Assembly (NCBI GenBank): GCA_000711775.1
Contig: ARYC01017209.1
Location: 1-64,000 of the forward strand
DNA: 64,000 bases
Source of the DNA: Oxytricha trifallax
Lineage: Eukaryota; Ciliophora; Spirotrichea; Sporadotrichida; Oxytrichidae
Direction: 5' to 3'
Shown here: positions 10,697 through 24,479 of the stretch, one piece after another
Numbering within the stretch: the first letter of the stretch is position 1
Layout of the letters: each line of letters begins with the position of its first letter
Notes under the pieces: model-generated
Told to the model about the DNA's origin: nothing
Database searches by the model: none
The model's input: the letters and a program-made list of their open reading frames with translations, nothing else
Translations under genes and position numbers: made by a program

Positions 10697-12655
10697 ATGA
10701 GTTCAAAAAATAGGAGACCTCAATCATAGAAAAAGAAGAGTAGCTCCAATTTGGGTAAATCAAATGACCCTTCTTACTTACTCTTATTAAGCTTTAACAA
10801 AGATACTAAACTTTATTCGCTTGATTTCGCAGGTAAAGAGCAAAATGGTATTTAACTTCATAATTTTTTGAATTCTCTTTTTAGAAATGATTAAGCCATA
10901 GGAGTAGATTAAACCTGAGGTTGTTAGCAAGCAAGTCATTCAAATCTCAAACTCAAAGAATCGCAGTAGCAGTGGAGGAAATCACGTTAATAAAGATGAG
11001 CAAGTTTTGGTTGAACCTCAAGCTCAAAGCATATCCATCAGATTATCAAACTAAGGAGGTCTAGGTGGTGCAGCGATTCATTCATTGAATGATCACCATG
11101 ATGTCAAACTTGGAGTTATCAATACTTCAATTGATACATCTCTCTAGAGAATGGACGCTGCAAGCGTCATCTAGAATCCCTCATTAATCAATAATGATCC
11201 TTATAACTTGGCTAAGTTACAAATTACCAACAAAGTTGTTGTCCCTTCTGCCGCAGCTGACTGGTTTAACCTCGATGATATCCATCAACTTGAGAAAGAT
11301 TCACTGCCAGAGTTCTTTAATGGAAAATATCCATCAAAGACTTCACAGATCTACAAAGAGTATAGAAATTTCATGGTTTAGTTATACCGCCAAAACCCTA
11401 TAGCATATTTAACTGCTACAAGTAAGCATAATTCTTTTCTTAAATTCTTTTAGCTTGCAGAAGACACCTTGCTGGTGACGTTTGTTCAATAATGAGAGTT
11501 CATAGCTTTTTAGAGCTCTGGGGACTAATTAACTTCAATGTAGATCCTTACGCAAAACCTCATAAAATCTCAGTTATCAAAGAAGCATCATACAACAAAG
11601 TGTTAGTTAATGCTGCAAACAAGCATATGCTAGGTAATCTATAATTTGTAATAATTTTATCTATAGCTAAAAATGAGGAAGAATACTTGAACAACTTATT
11701 TGATGTTTAGCAACCCATGATAGACTAAACTGTCCAAGCCTAGATAGATTCTTTGAGTTTAAGAAAAATCAACATTCTTACTTCAAAAGATAGACCTTTC
11801 TGTGCTTTTTGTGAAACTATTTGTGGATTTTCTTGGTATGTAAAGAACAATAAAACTGATCATAAGTATTCCAATTAAGTGCAAGTAGAAGATTAAAAAG
11901 TCGAGGGTTAAGAAGCTCAACCAACATCTGAATCTTATTCTTTATGTCAACCATGCTACAAGAAAAATCATTTTCCAACAAATCTTACTGAATAAGATTT
12001 CAAGCCACAGTCTCTTTCTTCCATATAATGGGAAAGAATTCAGAATGATATTAATCCAGAGATTGAGCAAGTAGCTTCTGCAAAGCAGTCATCTTTATCT
12101 CATGAGAATTAGCAGAAGTTAGTAGGTTTAGTAATGAAATATGGTGATGATTGGAAGAAGATTGGAGAAGAGATAGGATTAAAGAATAAGCGTGAGGTAA
12201 TTTTGGAATTTTTGAGAGCCCCTATTTAAGACTTCAAAGTCGATGAGAATCAATATCTTTATCATTATGCTCATGTAAAATCTACCTCTTCAGCCAATTT
12301 CAAAGACTTGAAAGAAATTGAGCCATACAACTAAGTTGACTAGCTATTCTTGTAATGCGAATTACTCTAACAATTTGCCAGAGCAGAAGAAACTGTTCTT
12401 TCCAAAAGAAAAAGTGAGATGACTCCTGAACAAAAGGAAGCTAGAGACTAGAAAAGAAGACTTGTGAAAGAAAAAAGAAAGCTTGCCTAAAAGATTATGG
12501 TTCAGAAATTGATGCTTATGGAAGAAGAACTACAAGAAATGAAAACTGTGGATAACACTATCTGCAAAATTAAGCATGAGTACAAGAATTTGAAAAGCCA
12601 GATGTTTGCTGAGAGGTTTTCTCTTACAATCCAAAACAAAAGAATAGCATAGTGA
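10697..12655 (+). CDS. SWI3/SMARCC-type SWIRM-ZZ-SANT chromatin remodelling subunit
   Basis: About 620 residues after removal of three GT-AG introns (10833-10884, 11422-11453, 11634-11666). Domain order: low-complexity N-terminus; SWIRM domain at roughly residues 155-255 ([12 protein letters not shown] ... [20 protein letters not shown]); a zinc site with [10 protein letters not shown] and SLCQPCYKK, as in the ZZ-like domain of SMARCC/RSC8; a SANT/Myb helix block ([17 protein letters not shown]); and a C-terminal coiled coil rich in K/E. This is the architecture of SWI3/RSC8/SMARCC, scaffold subunits of SWI/SNF remodellers in the nucleus. ADA2 is less likely because SWIRM comes first here. 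No IES is needed in nearly 2 kb. Stop TGA at 12653-12655. Confidence 0.83.
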
Positions 12656-12747
12656 GAGATAAGTTAAGTTAAGAATTAAATTTTTATGAGATAAGAGTTT
12701 TAGACTGTTCATTTTCAATTAATTAAACTTAAATCAATAGGAAACTA

Positions 12748-13854
12748 TCATTCCTTCTTCTCTTCTTCCTTATTCTTTATGTAATTCTTGATCTTCCAAA
12801 AATTCCTATCCTTCTTTTGTCCTTCCTTATACTCGAACTATATAAGCTTGTAGTTGAATACATAATAGTATAGCAAGTTATCATATTTTCCATCGTATTT
12901 AGAATAGTCACCTTGACAGTTTTTGTTTACATCGAAATCCCTGAAGAAATAATAAAGGGCTTCAATTGTTGCTAAGTTGCTCTCTGATATTCTTTAGTAA
13001 ATTAGCATTTAAAAAATGAAGCTTTTGTAAATAATCATGGGAATAATGTTTATCTCCAGAAGACGGTTTTCTCAGTTAATATTTTCACTGTCTTTAGCTT
13101 CTTTAGGTTTTATTGCTTTAAGAAATGAGCTGTTTAATGCCAGGTGCAATCAATAATTACAACCTTCTTAATTTTAGCCAGTTCTTCTGCATTCATTGAA
13201 GTAACTTCAATTGCGTCTTCAGTTGGAAAGAGCAATACCACTGAATCATAGTCTTCATCATCACCTCTCAATTCACTCACAAGCATTTCATGCTTAATTT
13301 CTACAGTGTCTTGAGCCACTAGTTTTGATGCTACGATTGAACTCTTGCTGATTTTTTCCTTGGGATGTCTTATACTATAATACTTAATATAATTGATTAT
13401 GATATTCCTTACACAGTGACTTTAAATACTTTTATTTATCAATATATTTTTATTAAAACATATTTAAAGTAACATTAACAGGAAGTTAAACTCTTGGGAC
13501 AGTGCTTGGATCATCATTCAAGGCAATATAGCACTCATAGCAGTAATATTTTCTACTGGTATTACATTTCGGACAGTTTTTTCTATCTGCCATATCAAGC
13601 AGTGGCTCGAATGAGTCAAGCTTGAGCTTGTCAATGTATGAAGCCTTGTTTTATTGCTCTTCTTCTAATGCTTGCAAATTTTAATCGGTTTAAGTCTCAT
13701 CTATTTATTTGCTGCCTTAGTTTGAGTTTAAGTTATCAAAGTTATACCTTGGTCTCTTGGATTATTATTGAGAGGCTTGGTCGAGTACACTCTATTTTTC
13801 TTCTTCAGGTTGCTTTTGAAGGGGATCTTGCGATTCTTGAGAAGTCCTTTTCAT
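12748..13854 (-). CDS. DTWD1: DTWD1-like tRNA-uridine aminocarboxypropyltransferase
   Basis: ATG at 13852-13854, stop at 12748-12750. A Q-rich leader is followed by a zinc ribbon CPKCNTSRKYYCYEC, then SIRHPKEKISKSSIVASKL, the core VVIIDCTWHQTAHFLKQ (the D-x-x-W signature, here DCTW for DTW), FWR, and NLATIEALYYF near the end. This is the DTW domain family that adds the acp group of acp3U to tRNA using SAM. One IES (12994-13055) is resolved. A second non-coding stretch at about 13380-13475 separates the zinc ribbon from the SIRHPKEK block; its pointer could not be fixed. DTWD2 or bacterial TapT are the alternatives, but the zinc ribbon spacing favours DTWD1. Confidence 0.8.
12994..13055. other. 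IES in DTWD1 gene, short pointer TCT
   Basis: TCT at 12991-12993 and 13053-13055 (AGA on the coding strand). Excision gives KTVFWRISESNLATIEALYY, exactly the expected family order. The pointer is only 3 bp, so its limits may shift by a base or two. Confidence 0.65.
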
Positions 13855-14044
13855 TAAGCAAATTAATTAATATAAAGTAATTTTATAAGTGCTCTAAATT
13901 ATATAGTTATATTCACCAATGAAATCTCTAAAACTAAATTCAATGTGTTATCAATTACTTCTGTATAAACTATTAAAGTGAAAAGTAGTTAAACTTAATT
14001 GACTACAATATTAATCTAAATTGCTGATACAGTTTTAATTTAGT

Positions 14045-17000
14045 TCAACTCAAATCAACCTTCTTTCTTTGTTTCTTAATCAACTTGCCATAAATAACTG
14101 CTTGGGCTGAAGCAGCACTATTTTATAGAGCATTGCTGGATGCATGGTGTTATAATTGTTACTTACTACTTTATGCCGATTAAGGATGTAAGGTCATTTA
14201 TTTTGGTCCATAACCTAAGCTGCTTGAGTGGCTGTTTGATGAAGCAAGCTACTACTATTGTTAAAGATTGTAAGCATTATGTAGGTTTAAGCCTGTACTG
14301 CCTTAACTAGTCACTATTTAACTAGAATCTGAGGCGTGATTATGAATGCTGCTGTTAGCTCCTATCCCACTATTAACATATCACAAACAAAATTAATAAT
14401 TTGTTAGATTTATTTCATACTTCGCAATATTGTTTTAATGCTATTTCATTTATCTGATAATCTGTTGTGGTGATAAGGTTCCTTAAGCTTAATGCAAATG
14501 TACCATACTTCTTTAATGAGGTGGTAAATTGTTTTGTGAAGAAAGATTGTTTTAAGTTTAGTTTAGATTCTTTGATGAATTACTCTGTCCAATGTTTGCC
14601 AATACGTTTGACGAGAGCTAAGTGTTATTCATGATATTTTGTTACTGAGGTTTCTTAACAAGGTTTTATTAAGAATTTACATGATGATTTTGATGCTATT
14701 CGTCATTTGTTGCGTCAGCTGTGAATCTTCTCATTGCAAATTTATTCATTTTATTTGAATTTTAAGAAGATTAAGGATGGGTTTTATTATTGATAAAACA
14801 CAAACTTTAGGTAATTTCTACTTCTGCTTTTAACTACAGCTACACCAACTTCGAGGCAGTTAGAATTTTTCTCATTAATGATCTTTTAAAATTGTAATTT
14901 TTAGGTTGTTTTTGTTGGGAATTAAGTACTAGTAGTTGAAGTTAGAGTAGTAGTAGTAAAATATTTTGTTATCGTCTGAGTATTTCTGATCATTCATCTT
15001 TGAGATCAAGTCAAAATCCTGATGTCTAAAAAGTGGAATGATTCCATATAACGTTTGCCATTTTTGAATAATAATAATTTAGTTTATAATTAAAAATTAA
15101 TATTTAAATCTAATATTGTAATAACTGCGAAGTCATTGTAGTCTAATTCCCGTGAGAAATGTTTGACTTGAAGCTTTATTAAGAATCGGTTCTTTACTAT
15201 GATAAAGTGAACTGTTAGTATTTGGTTTTATAAATAAACAATCGTATATTAGTTGTTTGAGAACCTTTATTTGGGATATAATTTATTGCAGAAGCAGTAT
15301 TTGAAGAACTCTTAGATTACAAGCTAGTTGATATAATTGGACCACTACTGTTGTTTAGATTAGCTTTTTGCATAATATAATTATTAGAACTGTCCAAATT
15401 AACTTGTCCTAAATGTGTAACGAATTATTAATGATTGTCATTAGTGAATTGCTAAGTAGAGAGAAATTGATCATAATTGTTGTTTTGTTGAGTACTACTT
15501 TGTTTCTTTTAGCTATTCCTGCTCTGACTTGATGAACCCCCAGCACCTACTTTGGCTTTGATTACTTTAGCAAGTTTGTTAACAATATATCTGCCTTCAG
15601 CTTGTGTTTTGGCACTTGGCTGACTGGAAATTGTTTATCTTCTATCGTTTTCAGTAGAAGTCGCTAGTTTTTACAATAGACTGTGATTGTTAACTTTTGA
15701 GTCATTATTTGTAGTAAAAACACTGTCATCTCTCTTGTATAAATTGGCTTATGTTAAGCACTGCTGTTAAAGATGATTCTTTTGAATCAAATTTCTAGAT
15801 TTCTGCTAACCTTAAGAAGTAACAGGTCTAGCATTGATTGGAGTTTTAGATCTGCTGGCACTTCTTTCAATACTACTACCTTAATTATTTTAGTGCTGAA
15901 CAGTTTCAATTGTGGTATGATTGATCTATTGGTTTTAAATGTTAACATATTTAGGAGCTTGATTCTAGTTTTCTCTTTTACTTTATTTCTTAAGCTACTG
16001 ATATTTTAAGGAATCCTTAAGCAATTCGTTTTTACGTTTCTTAGAAGGTGAATCAACTAACTTATTTTGGCTATTAACTCGAGCAGTTTAGGGCATGCCT
16101 TTCAGCTTGTGTGGGGAATTGTGGTTCTTTGAATGCAAATCATCATCGTTTTCTACTGAGAGTGATACTAGGGGATTTAACTCCCTAGATTGGCAAAGTA
16201 AATGTAGTCTATCACCAGCTTATTTTTATGGGATAAAATTAGCATTTGTATAGTTTTCTTATAACTTCCTCTGCAGATAATTTTGTAGGTTAATCGGATG
16301 ATATCATGAGTGAATTACTATCTTAGGTAGTATTATAAATGTTATTCTAAGAGTTAATAGCTTTAAGGGTATTCTTAATTGGTTGAGTTTAGTTTTACTT
16401 AGCTTTATTTGTGTAGTGATCTCTACCAGTCTTAGGAATGTTCTTCAAGTATTCTTAATCCATTACTAAATGATTAGATTGAACTTGTGTTTCATACTAG
16501 GAGTTTTACTGGAACTAGAAAAGTAAATTTGGCTGTGATTGTTGAGCAGTTGCTTAGTTCAAATTTAGTTTGGAAATCTTAGTCTGCACCCCTTCTGAAG
16601 TTTTGTAATCTAATTTTGGCATTTAACCGTCAATGGAAGTTACTGGAACTCTGCTTTCACTGAATAAATCGTTTTGATTAGTTGATGAGGTATTGTAGTC
16701 CTTCTTGTGAGTTATATATTGATTGGCACTTGTATCTTCCATAGCATCTGCCTAAGAGTATTAATCGTTGTTATAGTAGCTATCATCGTCAATTTGGATA
16801 GGGCCATCATAATTGCTAGCATTATTCATGTCGGTCTATTGATGATCTCCAATACTTAATGGATAATTATCGATATCTTAGTCCTAATTATTGAAGTCCT
16901 TACTGTTTTAATCATCACTTTGTAAGTCAATGTGCTTGAAATTTACTTTTGTATAATTGTTTGTTTGATTGATTTGAGAGTCTTTAAAACTGTCCTTATT

Positions 17001-18690
17001 GAATTGCTTAATAACTCCGTTATTCATAGTTGTGAAGTCTTTTTCATCGTTGATAGATCCTCCTCCACTACTGCTAAAAATTGGGTTGTTTTCTATCTCC
17101 CAAATGTTCTTTAACATTATTTCTTGCATTTTGTTAGCATCTCCTTTGCTTGTTAGATTTTAAGGAGTCTAGTCATGATAATAGTGATGTTAATTCATGT
17201 CTAAGTCCTCAAGATTTAATGTGCTATCCTTTTAGTTGACTTGGTTAGTCATATAGTTATTGCTCTAAATTCTTTGCTGTTTCTTCATATTAGTACCTTC
17301 CTTTGCTGAATTTTCTTAACTTAACAGGTTCATACCTAGCAGCCTTTGCTTAGCTATTCTTTGTTACAATAGTAAAGAATCTCTCTCATCAGTGTGAGGA
17401 CTGCTTATTGGATTACCAATCTCACTGGCTTTGTATTAAGGAGTTTAGAACTAGCTCAGAATCATTTCAGATTCAGACTGTAAGCGGTTGTATTGCTGTG
17501 AAGGCATATAATGATGCTGTTCAGTGTGTCTCCTGTTATTTTAAATGTTTTCAGTTAGGCCTCTCTTAGTTTTCACATGAATTTGCTGCTTTTAATGATC
17601 AGCTAAGTGCCCATAGTCTGTATTTGAATTGTAATTAAACACAAACTTTCCATTATTCTGATGCTTGATGTTTGTAATCTGATCCATTTAAATGTTCTCT
17701 TTATCTTCACTGAAAGCAGCTGCAGTAGCAGGATTCAACATAGATTAATCACTCATATCACTGCTTGAAATATCGTCAATAATCAAATGATTAGATTGAT
17801 GTTGTTACTGCTACTGAGACTTTTGATGTCCTTGATTTTTGTTTTGCACATTCTAATTGACAAACTGGTTCTTGTTTGATTAGTGAAGTGGTTCAATGAA
17901 ATCTCTATTCAGTTTAGCTGAGGCAATTGATACTCTTTATTCTTACTAAATATTGCTTTGCTTCAAAGATTCATTTTGATATTGGTTTGAGGTATATGCA
18001 TTTGATTATTGCTCTTGACGAGATTCTAGCACTCTTAAAATTTAAAAAACTTTAAAACCCAAAATAACAATTTAAACTCGAAAATTTTCAAACACTCTCT
18101 TTTGTGAATTGATGCCCTCATAATTCTTCCAGACATCATCAACCATCATAGACAGTATTAATTTTAAATTATCCCTTATACTTTCCTCTTAATTAACGTC
18201 CTAGCCATTATTCAGATATTCCAAGTTAGCAAGACTGCCTGCATTCAATAAAAGTGAAGATGAGGGCTATCCGTTATTGCTTGAATTTTAAATTTTCGAA
18301 TTAGTATCTGTTTAATTGCAATTCTTTCCATTTTGCTTTTAGAATTCATTATTCACCTATTATTAATTAGTCATGTTGCTATTGTGCTACTGCTAACTCA
18401 TATATTTTTAAATAGTTTGAGAAATAATTAGCAGAAACATGGAAAATAGTACAATATATATATATATATACATACTAGTTTTTTCTTATAAAATTAAATA
18501 TACCTCATGAGTAATTACTATTGAATATTTTTGACGGTGCGTTCTTGATGACATATCTAGTATATAACTTCGAATATTTGCTATATTTTGCCCTGATCTT
18601 CCAGTTGAGATATTGTGGACTAAATACTTTCATATTTAGAGGCTTCCTGCCTTAGTCTATTTATACAAATTCTCTTCATAATTTAAATTT
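14045..18690 (-). CDS. Long Q/N-rich protein, unrecognised
   Basis: Read from about 18685 down to TGA at 14045-14047, this strand stays open over most of 4.6 kb when TAA/TAG are Gln. The first ~65 residues (MKRICINRLRQEASKYES, then SQLEDQGKIQQIFEVIYQ) look ordered and helical. The rest is dominated by Q, N, S and H with basic patches such as SPSKKRKNELLKDSLKY and a short AKVIKAKVGAGGSSS block. The C-terminus is basic (GKLIKKQRKKVDLS). A probable intron or IES lies at about 18430-18520, and a TGA near 14385 suggests another small interruption. No domain recognised. Such proteins are often regulatory or RNA/DNA-associated, but function is not assignable here. Exact ends and internal joins are approximate. 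Confidence 0.6.
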
Positions 18691-21168
18691 TTAACTTATT
18701 TTAATTAATTAATAGCACTTATTTAATTCTTTTTCTCCCTTTTTAAATATAAAAGAATTCATAAGTCATTTTAAATATTTTATGGGCAAGATAAATAAGT
18801 TTGTATAAGATTAAGTATATATTTTAATAGTTTTTTGCCTCAGTTATCTGTAATTGATTGTGAATTTGAGTGCCAAGTGTTATTACTCAATTTTAATTTT
18901 AATATAAAATGCTGTTTATTATATTAATATTACTAGTGAAGAATATTGTAATCTTTACTACACATGCAAAACGTCCCAGATTATTAAAACAATGAAACTT
19001 TTGGTCTATGCCCTATAGTTATAAGATAAATATTTCTAATATGTTAGTCTTACATTTCTCATTGATATGTTAGTAGAAATCAAGGGGTCTTGGGGTCACA
19101 AGCCAAGCAAATATATAGCCAAGTTCTGAAGTAGCATACAATATTGGAGATATATACAGATCAAACACACTTGGATCTTTAACTACTATGGTATTAATAG
19201 TAAAAATTCATATATAAAACTCCATTTATTATTAGAAAGTTTTTAAAACACTTTTATTAAGATTAAATTATATCGCTGAAGACTGAACTTTTTGTATTCA
19301 AAACAATTTTGATTATAAATGAAGCCATAATTCCAATGTAAAATACTAGAAATACATGTTTGTGTTCTTGCCATTTTTTAGCTCTTTTTGCTGCAAATTA
19401 TCTTATCAGACAGATCATAACAATTGTTGTAAGCAAGATATAAATTTGAATTTAGTTCAACATTTTACTATTAATTTTCAATAAGCCTTTTGAACATAAT
19501 TATACAGAAAATAAATATAAATTTTTATTTAGATTACAAATGAATAGAGAATAGTGAGCGGCAAAGCCACATATTAAGTCTCGCAAATTTGATCTTTATC
19601 AGTGTATGTTTTTGATATACCTTCTTAATTGTATACAATCACCTAAAATGTTTGAAAAATATGTAATTTCTTACCCAAATATACACTATGGAGAAAACTA
19701 AACATATTAAGAAGTAATAAATAAAAATAAATTCCTAAGAATTTTAAAATTTAAAGTAAAATAATCGCAATATAAAAATAAAAATTCTAAAAGATTTAAT
19801 TTAATGATTAATGCCAATAAGCGATATGCAACCTCACTAAGCTTGAGAAATTTTCAATTCAAGTTTACCACTAAAAATAAATTAATTACTATTGAATGAT
19901 ATCTAAAATTTAATATAATTACTTATCAAGCTTACACATATATTTTCATCCTATTCATAAAACAAAAAAAAACAGAAAACACAATTTATTAGAAATCACA
20001 CTAGAAATATTCACTCATTCTATAATTTTATCACCATAAATCATTATTATACGGTATAAAATAAATTTAGTTTCTTTTTTATCTAATAATAATATAATCA
20101 AAAATATTCGAATTATTTTTTCATATTTCTAAAATCTTTTTATTTCATCCTCAACTAGTTACTAATGCTATCTTGATTAGGATACAATTAATGCAATATA
20201 TGAAAGCCTAAAATAAACATACTTAAAAACAAATAATTTGTTTGTTCATTACATTTAAAAGACTTATATAAGCGCAGCGAGACAAAACATCAATTCTGAA
20301 ATCTATGCGAAAATTAGGGAAAGTTTGTAACTACTCAATCCTTATTCATAAATCTTAGATTATTCTTAAACATAAATATATTTTGTGTAAAAGTCACTGT
20401 AAAATGCTATTAAATCTAATTAAATCTAAACAAATATATAGAAATATATATTACATAATTCTTTAATGAAATTATCTTTATCACAACTTGGCTTCTTATC
20501 ATTAAGATTATATTCATTATATTTCGCAAACAAAAATCCAAAACAAAAGCCAGCTCTGACTAAAATCAATATATTAAAATGTGATATATTTATAGTTAAG
20601 GTGTTTTAAATATGCTTACATATACAATTAAAGCAATAGATTATGTATTACGAAAACGTTAACTTGTCTCTTAGTTATCTCCTATCATTGTTATAAAATT
20701 AATTCTATAAATTATTCATTAAAAAAACGTAAAAACTAAATTAATTAATAAAATAAGTATATTAACTTGAGTTGTTATTGCATAGAAACTTGCAAATTGA
20801 GTATAAGGTATAAACCAGTAGTATAAATGAGACACTGGCTTGAAACGAAAATATCAATTTGATATTGTATGATAATTTGAGAAATGAACACACAGCATTC
20901 TTGCAAGGGTAAAATTTCTCAGTGTCTTCAAAGTATGACAATTGATCAGTCACTTTGATATGTCTAAATACAAAAAATAGGCTAATTAATGAAGTAGATG
21001 GTAAGGTAAAATGATCAGTACATACTAGTAACTATTGTCTATAAAGTTTAATCCTAAATCGCGATGTTGGAAAGTGTCAAAGTTTAAATCCATCAAATTT
21101 TAATTAATAATAGTTTGTTACCAAAAAAATAGAATTTAAGTGTATGAGTGAAACTCATATATCTTAAA
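18691..21168. other. Gene-poor AT-rich stretch
   Basis: No supported gene. No long frame is open under the TGA-only code with codon-like composition, and no RNA gene was recognised. Probably germline-limited spacer. Confidence 0.6.
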
Positions 21169-21587
21169 TATTGTAGAAATACATTTGAATTTGGAAAAAT
21201 AATTATAATTAAATTAAAATAAATTGAAATTCTTGGCAGTTAAAGTTGGCCAATTTAAATGATCTTGGGCTTGTTTGAGAGAGAATTCAAAATTAGCTGG
21301 ACTTTATTATTGGCGGTACTATTTTATTGCATCCCTGAAGCGAGATAACTCGACTTTAATGAGGGGGCATAATTTAATGAATTTAGAGATGTTTAATTAA
21401 AGTCGAGTTATCTCGCTCCAGGGATGCAATAAAATAGTACCGCCAATAATAAAGTCCAGCTAATTTTTAATTCTCTATCAAACAAGCCCAAGATCATTTA
21501 AATTGGCCAACTTTAACTGCCAAGAATTTCAATTTATTTTAATTTAATTATAATTATTTTTCCAAATTCAAATGTATTTCTACAATA
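21169..21587. mobile_element. 419-bp palindromic MITE-like element
   Basis: Almost the whole element is an inverted repeat: the left half starts TATTGTAGAAATACATTTG and the right half ends with its reverse complement. The loop lies around 21360-21395 (GAGGGGGCATAATTTAATG). TA dinucleotides at both ends are compatible with TA target duplication, as in Tc1/mariner-type elements. No ORF. The same termini recur at 40582-41000. Confidence 0.85.
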
Positions 21588-22167
21588 CAGAAACTTGTTT
21601 TTCTTAAATATAAATAAGCAAAAATAAAATCTAATTTTAATTAATAATTATATTATAATTTTGATCAATTTAATTTCATTAATTCTAGAATAATTAAATC
21701 CCTTATTTATTTAATAGAAGTTGAATTCATGTAATAGAGGATTGGCAATTGATGAATTTTAATATTAAATGGAATAAATGAATACGGGGTTAAATCGCCT
21801 CAAATAAAAAGGTCAATTCTAATAACTCAAGCTCTAAATCCCTTCAAGTTTGGGTTTAACTCAACCTAAATAAGGATACTTAATTAAATAAGTATGATAA
21901 AAATTATTTCAATACTAGTTTAAATAATAATCTAACTAAATAAATTTATAATGAAATACTTGCTTTCACCTGTGAGAAGAACCCGTTAATAGCCTATTTA
22001 AAAGAAAAGTACATTAAATATAACAGAGGAAGGATCACAGACTGGTAATAGCTCGCCGACTAAATTAAAGAGGTAGCAAAGTATGATAGGCAGCATTTAA
22101 AAGTGCATTACATAATTACTGTGTTAACAAGTTATTATATAAACAATTATTAAATAGAAATGTTTAA
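21588..22167. other. AT-rich spacer before the Q/S/K-rich gene series
   Basis: No coding sequence supported; a few short open stretches have no codon-like composition. Confidence 0.5.
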
Positions 22168-24410
22168 ATGATTGGAAGAACTGAAGAAGGGGCTGTTGAA
22201 ACTTCATCTCCTAAAAGTGGTTTTGATAAGAGAAAGTCTTAATCATAAATTAGATTGTTTGGGAGCTTGCTCAATAATAACGAAACTAGTTAGAAATCAG
22301 ATAGTTTATTTACAGAGTAAAGAACTTAGAAAGTTAGTGAAATTACTCAAGATAAGAAATCTACTACAATTATACTCAAAATTATTAATTTCATGCTTTA
22401 ATTTTTACTTTAATTACTAGTACAAATTTTATGCTATAGTTTGAGCTTGGTAAGTGGAATTAAATGTCATAACTCATTTTGATAAATATTTCGAATTTCC
22501 TTTCATATTTACTGATAATGTGAAATATAGTAAGTTCCAAAGAAAAGTATGACAAGAAAATAAAAGCTAGAAAAAGTAATGTCCTAAGCAAAAGATGACG
22601 ATAGAAATAACTTAGATTTGCATAATCCCACTCTCTTAACAGATAGTCCTATGATAAATTTCAATGAGCATTAAAACCCCTGGAAAACTTTGTTCTTAGG
22701 GTTGGTATCAGTAAGTGCGAGTAAGTACCAAAGTTATATGTTGACAAAGCTTAAGAAAATACAATAAGAGTAGAAAATGGATGTTAAGAAGAAAGGTTCA
22801 TAGCTCTCATAAAACGAGGGAATAAGCCCAGATAACCCAAGTGCTAAAAAGTCAATTGAGACACCAAGCAGTTATATTTCACAATTAAAATTAACTTAAA
22901 ATAACAGTGAATCGCCTAAAACTTTCTAATTAAGGAAGCAAAGACTTTAATAGAATAACTAACCTGGTTAGCACTAATCCAGTCAACAGATTGGCAGATT
23001 AATGAGCTAAGATAGCTTTAAAACTGATTAACTAGTTTAAAGACCTAATCTACAACCAGCAGTTACTTAACTAAATCTTGCTAATTTAAAAAAGTTAGAT
23101 GCTAAAAATATCCCTTTACAAAGGGTGGACAGTTTTATGTCAAATGGGGGTGGAAGTAAAAGGGGTTCAGGGAGATCTCATCTTTCTAGAAGAAGCTCGA
23201 GGTTTGGTACATAGTCCACTATCAATGAAAGGAAAATAAAGCTTATAATGAAAGGAGGTAGACTAGTCAATCCATCACGATCTCCAAGTCTTTTAAAGAG
23301 AACCAAATATGTTTAAAATTACTTATTTACCATTTGAGTATAAAGTTTAAATTTTTAGAGAACTGGAATATAGTTAAACAACAATCAATTAATGAAAAAT
23401 TTTGCTCCAAAAAACCTAACAGATTGGAAGAGAGAAATTTTAAATAATCAGATTTTAAATGGCATGATGTCAAGCAAAGCTATAATTTACCTATAAAACA
23501 TGCTTCGAACTAAGGATATAGATAGGTCCTTGCAATTTCATAATGGAGCTACAGTAAACAAGAAAAAATACAATAAAGTTATCAAGAATAGTGCTAGTCA
23601 CACTATATTCAATTCTTAGAAGAAAAATCATGAGAGATTAGTCTTAGATAAACTAACTTAGTTTACTAATCTTGAGAAATTTGATATTTTAACGGAGATG
23701 TGGAATGATTTGGAAGATAAGGATTATCAAATTAAAGAGCCATAAGAAGAGAGACAATTTCTTAAGAAATCTAAAAGCATGATAGACTTGGATTTTATGG
23801 ATAAATATCAGCACAAATATGAGTTCAATTATGTGAAATCGAAGTGGAAGACTTACTTTAGCGAGATGTTTGATGCCAATCTAAAGCAAGTTATCAGGAG
23901 GAAAAGTTGCTATTGCAGCCATTGTGGAATAACTTCAGAGAAACATGATAGAATCGCTAGAAATGAATTAATGACAGAGCCAGTATATCCATTTATCAAA
24001 AGTAAGGAAGAAATTGAATATGAGAAGCGAATATAGCAGAGAAAAACTAACATTAAACAAATCAAAAGAATGAAGTTAGATCAGTTTAAGTAAAGCTTAA
24101 GGGGACATTTTATGAATGAGGGGTCGAAGGATTTCGATTAACTTAGCAATGAGTCTGAAGATGTAACATAATTTGAGAAAAATGACAATTAATCCATGGA
24201 TATGATGAAATTTTAATCTAGTATAGACAGATTAAAGAGAAACTCTTAAATGATAAGAAATTCATCAACAGCTGTCAGAGCTAAAGCCCAATATATAAAA
24301 ATAACTTCTTTATTTTAGTAATAGTAAGAATTTAATTTTAAAGTAGATTTAAAAGCATAAGTTAAATTATAATATCATTTTCTAAAATATAAATCAATAA
24401 TAAATATTTT
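22168..24410 (+). CDS. Basic S/Q-rich protein with a CxxC zinc-like motif, unrecognised
   Basis: Starts MIGRTEEGAVETSSPKSGF. An interruption (probably an IES) lies at about 22385-22580, after which the frame continues as KDDDRNNLDLHNPTLL. The middle is S/N/Q-rich. From about 23400 a more ordered part follows (MWNDLEDKDYQIKEP, LDFMDKYQHKYEFNY), ending with the cysteine motif RRKSCYCSHCGITSEKHDR near 23905-23950 and a charged helical tail. A second probable intron or IES lies near 23320-23360. It is the first of a run of similar + strand genes. Function unknown; the C-x-C-x-x-C could bind a metal. Confidence 0.5.
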
Positions 24411-24479
24411 TACATGCCTATTTTTGTAAAATAAATGTCCCTACTCGTCTCTATTTTTATTGGATTTATTTAAGATAGC

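Noticed and set aside
13638..13880. 80-aa plus-strand open frame
   Set aside because: Antisense shadow of the Q-rich N-terminus and zinc ribbon of the DTWD1-like gene.
18450..18475. (TA)n run as a functional element
   Set aside because: Short simple repeat in an AT-rich interruption; nothing else supports a function.
19550..20300. Possible RNA gene around short G+C-richer patches (near 19560 and 20275)
   Set aside because: No tRNA, snRNA or rRNA signature and no convincing stem set could be found by eye.
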